Assembly (NCBI GenBank): GCA_016287975.1
Contig: JAEEXV010000081.1
Coordinates: 1 to 7,764 of the forward strand
Direction of reading: 5' to 3'
Origin: Lentisphaeria bacterium
GTDB lineage: Bacteria > Verrucomicrobiota > Lentisphaeria > Oligosphaerales > Oligosphaeraceae
DNA length: 7,764 nt
The translations under genes and the position numbers were made by a program. Below the pieces are notes generated by a model, which worked only from the letters and a program-made list of their open reading frames with translations, was not told the DNA's origin and did not search any database. Positions 6,359 to 7,764 of the stretch are shown here, piece by piece (position 1 is the first letter of the stretch; every line of letters starts with the position of its first letter).

Positions 6359-7267
6359 ATGTTCCACGCGCCGATGCGATTCGAGGAGGCCTCGGAGATG
6401 ATCGAGGCCAGGCAGGACACCGCGACCGCGATGACCACGCGGCAGATCGCCGCCGCGTGGTCGGGCGAGGCGCGGCAGCGCGCCTTCTTCTCGGCGCGCG
6501 TCGCCGAGGTCTCGATCCTCAAGGAACTCCACCGCGTCTGCGCGCAGGTCGTCGAGGGGAAGATGTCCCCCAAGCAGGCCACCCGCCTCGTCCAGGACTA
6601 CTTCGTCGGCGAGGGCGCCGACGCATTGGCGCGGCTGGGCTTCGCGCCTCCGCGCACGCAGCGGGGGATCTCCGAACTGGGCTCGACCGCCCGGCTCATG
6701 CTCATCTTCAACACCAACCTGAAGCTCGCCCAGGAGACCGGCCACTACCGCCAGTGGAGCCAGGTCAAGGAGATGTTCCCCTACGGCATCTGGCACTGCG
6801 GCAACGCCAGGGAACACCGCAAGGAGCACCTCGCCCGCGACGGGAGGGCCTTCCCGTTCAACCACCCCATCTGGACCGTCTCGCCCCCTGGCGGCGAGTT
6901 CAACTGCCACTGCTGGCGCGAGGTGGTCTCCGCCGAGGAACTGGAGCGCCGCGGCATCACCCCCGAGGGCGAGGGCTTCAAGTTCGAGCCGTCATCCCTC
7001 GGCTTCGACCCGTCCCGCTCGCTCGACGAGCAGCCCATCCCGCCGCCCGCCGACCTCCCGCCCGGCATCCGCGAACAGGCCGAGCGCAAACTCGCCGAGG
7101 AGGAGGCCCGCCCCGTCATCCCGGAAACAGTGACGCCGCCCGAAGAGGAGGCACGGCGCGCCGAGGAAGCCGCCCGCAGGACCGGCGAGGGGGAGGGCAG
7201 GCGGCAGGCGGAGGACGGGGCCGGCCGGAAGGCCGCCGAGGCCGAGGTCTCGAAACAGACGGCATAG
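6359..7267 (+). CDS. Mu gpF / SPP1 gp7-like minor head protein (MuF), ended by an in-frame amber codon
   Basis: A 302-residue protein of the phage Mu gpF-like head morphogenesis family. Members sit at the portal or inside the head and take part in early capsid assembly or DNA entry. The N-terminus APMRFEEASEMIEAR fits the family's FeEA start. The C-terminal signature is clear: HCGNAREHRKEH (146-157), then FPFNHPIW, SPPGGEFNCHCW with Cys183 and Cys185, then a Glu-rich tail of the domain. After about residue 235 comes a charged linker rich in EEARR and AEEAARR. I chose ATG 6359, 8 bp after the previous stop; ATG 6287 would overlap that gene by 64 bp, and ATG 6374 is a second option. A purine-rich GGGGAGAGGA (6331-6340) is rather far upstream. 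The TAG at 7265-7267 falls within the charged linker and the frame continues beyond it, so the real product may be longer. No portal or terminase gene lies next to it in this window. Confidence 0.83.
   Translation: MFHAPMRFEEASEMIEARQDTATAMTTRQIAAAWSGEARQRAFFSARVAEVSILKELHRVCAQVVEGKMSPKQATRLVQDYFVGEGADALARLGFAPPRTQRGISELGSTARLMLIFNTNLKLAQETGHYRQWSQVKEMFPYGIWHCGNAREHRKEHLARDGRAFPFNHPIWTVSPPGGEFNCHCWREVVSAEELERRGITPEGEGFKFEPSSLGFDPSRSLDEQPIPPPADLPPGIREQAERKLAEEEARPVIPETVTPPEEEARRAEEAARRTGEGEGRRQAEDGAGRKAAEAEVSKQTA
7265..7267 (+). other. In-frame TAG inside the MuF coiled-coil linker
   Basis: The codon follows KQTA and precedes EEARKAEEKARRQ. The Glu/Ala/Arg/Lys repeat pattern is the same on both sides, so this stop does not sit at a natural domain end. 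A single C-to-T change from CAG (Gln) would explain it, as would suppression or readthrough. The TAGGAGG here overlaps a perfect Shine-Dalgarno-like AGGAGG, but no start codon lies 5-12 nt beyond it. Confidence 0.8.
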
Positions 7268-7764
7268 GAGGAAGCCCGCAAGGCGGAGGAAAAAGCACGC
7301 CGGCAGGCCGAGGAGGAGGCACGCAAAGCCCAGGAGGAGGTGCCTCCCCAGCCCGAGGACGCCCGGAAGGATGCCGGGGATGCCGCCACCCGCAGAACCG
7401 CTGAGGTGCCGGCCGCTCCGACGCCGGAAAAGATCCCAGATGAGTTCCCTGCGGGAAAAGAAGGCGCGAACCGAAAAATCGTGGATGCCGAGCCGAAAAA
7501 TCGTGCAATGGGCGAACCCGGTCAAGACGACACGGAACGTTCTGCAAAGGTCAAGGACGTCAGGGAAGATGGGAAGGTCCAGGGGGGGGATGCCACGGTT
7601 CTGGACGACGAGACGGCTTCCGAGGATGTCTCCGACTTGCGTCTTTCGCCCGGACACGTCGAGGTCGCGCAGGAAATCAAAGACAATCGCAAGTACGCCC
7701 CCGCAGTCAAGCAGGTCTCTTCCATTGTCCGGCAGATGCTGGGCACGGAGGAAATTCCTGCCAA
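7268..7764 (+). CDS. In-frame C-terminal continuation of the MuF protein (partial, cut by window edge)
   Basis: The MuF frame stays open for 165 codons after the TAG, to the last base. The first part is more coiled coil (EEARKAEEKARRQAEEEARK), then a Pro/Ala linker, then a different, less GC-rich segment. That segment includes VLDDETASEDVSDLRLSPGH and ends EIKDNRKYAPAVKQVSSIVR and QMLGTEEIPA at the edge. It looks like the start of a separate C-terminal domain. MuF proteins are known to carry C-terminal toxin or enzyme domains, so an effector is plausible, but no catalytic motif is visible yet. Possible internal starts in frame are GTG 7340, GTG 7406, GTG 7481 and ATG 7508; none has a well-spaced ribosome binding site. 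It is therefore best read as part of the MuF gene through readthrough, a mutation or a sequence error. Confidence 0.6.
7471..7505 (+). repeat. 13-bp direct repeat, two copies 22 bp apart
   Basis: ccgaaaaatcgtg occurs at 7471-7483 and 7493-7505. Because the spacing is 22 bp, the copies are read in different frames (RKIV in the first, PKNR in the second). This is not a protein-level repeat. It may be a small DNA duplication or chance. Confidence 0.7.
7582..7589 (+). repeat. Run of eight G within the MuF continuation
   Basis: Eight consecutive G residues lie in the coding frame as part of CAG GGG GGG GAT. Such tracts are prone to slippage in replication and to sequencing indels. The frame stays protein-like on both sides with eight G, so the length shown here appears correct. 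Confidence 0.8.

Noticed and set aside
5681..7267. Genome-wide recoding of TAG to glutamine, as in some gut phages.
   Set aside because: Two neighbouring genes end in TAG (5681-5683 and 6348-6350) with the next start 8-10 bp later. Reading through them gives only short, unlikely extensions (about 33 and 17 codons) overlapping the next gene. The recoding idea therefore does not fit the window as a whole, although local suppression at 7265 remains open.
7266..7271. AGGAGG as the ribosome binding site of a separate gene starting after the TAG.
   Set aside because: No ATG, GTG or TTG lies 5-12 nt downstream. The first in-frame candidate, GTG 7340, is far away and has its own AGGAGG only 2 nt before it, which is too close.
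1..7764. tRNA genes, CRISPR arrays, insertion sequences and intrinsic terminators.
   Set aside because: No cloverleaf-like segment, regularly spaced palindromic repeat array, transposase frame or stem followed by a T-run was found. Intergenic gaps are at most 16 bp apart from the first 87 bases.

Overview
The window looks like part of the late (structural) region of a tailed double-stranded DNA phage or prophage. All genes lie on the + strand with gaps of about 4-16 bp, so they probably form one transcription unit. The two firmest assignments are a modular, collagen-repeat tail fibre (88-2730) and a Mu gpF / SPP1 gp7-type minor head protein (6359-7267). The DNA is GC-rich and C is favoured at third codon positions. 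Several proteins carry N-terminal Sec-type signals or membrane anchors, which fits a high-GC, probably Gram-negative host. The style of the fibre and signal-peptide proteins reminds me of phage genes from the PVC group (Kiritimatiellota, Lentisphaerota, Verrucomicrobiota), but the sequence does not settle taxonomy.

Layout. 1-87: the probable end of an upstream gene, a small hairpin and the fibre ribosome binding site. 88-2730: multi-domain tail fibre. 2747-3385: a small exported protein of unknown function. 3390-4400: a protein with 23 Cys in residues 28-202, arranged as repeated CxxC/His/Trp modules that include a 67-residue tandem duplication, followed by a Tyr-rich beta domain. 4412-5683: an N-terminally anchored protein whose C-terminal part looks like a TIM barrel, possibly an enzyme. 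5694-6350: a small exported all-helical protein. 6359-7267: the MuF-type head protein. 7268-7764: the MuF reading frame continues open to the window edge behind a single TAG codon.

Two things stand out. First, the MuF gene has an in-frame amber codon in the middle of a continuous Glu/Ala/Arg/Lys-rich coiled-coil linker. The frame then stays open for 165 codons into a lower-GC C-terminal module that is cut by the window edge. This could be a point mutation or error, or regulated readthrough giving a short head protein and a rare extended form. Second, four unrecognised genes, three with export signals or anchors, sit between the fibre and a head gene, where portal or terminase genes would be usual. 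They look like an accessory cassette for the cell surface or virion surface. How they work together is inference: the fibre would bind the host surface, the Cys/His-rich and barrel proteins may be surface-acting accessories, and the MuF extension may be an effector carried in the capsid.
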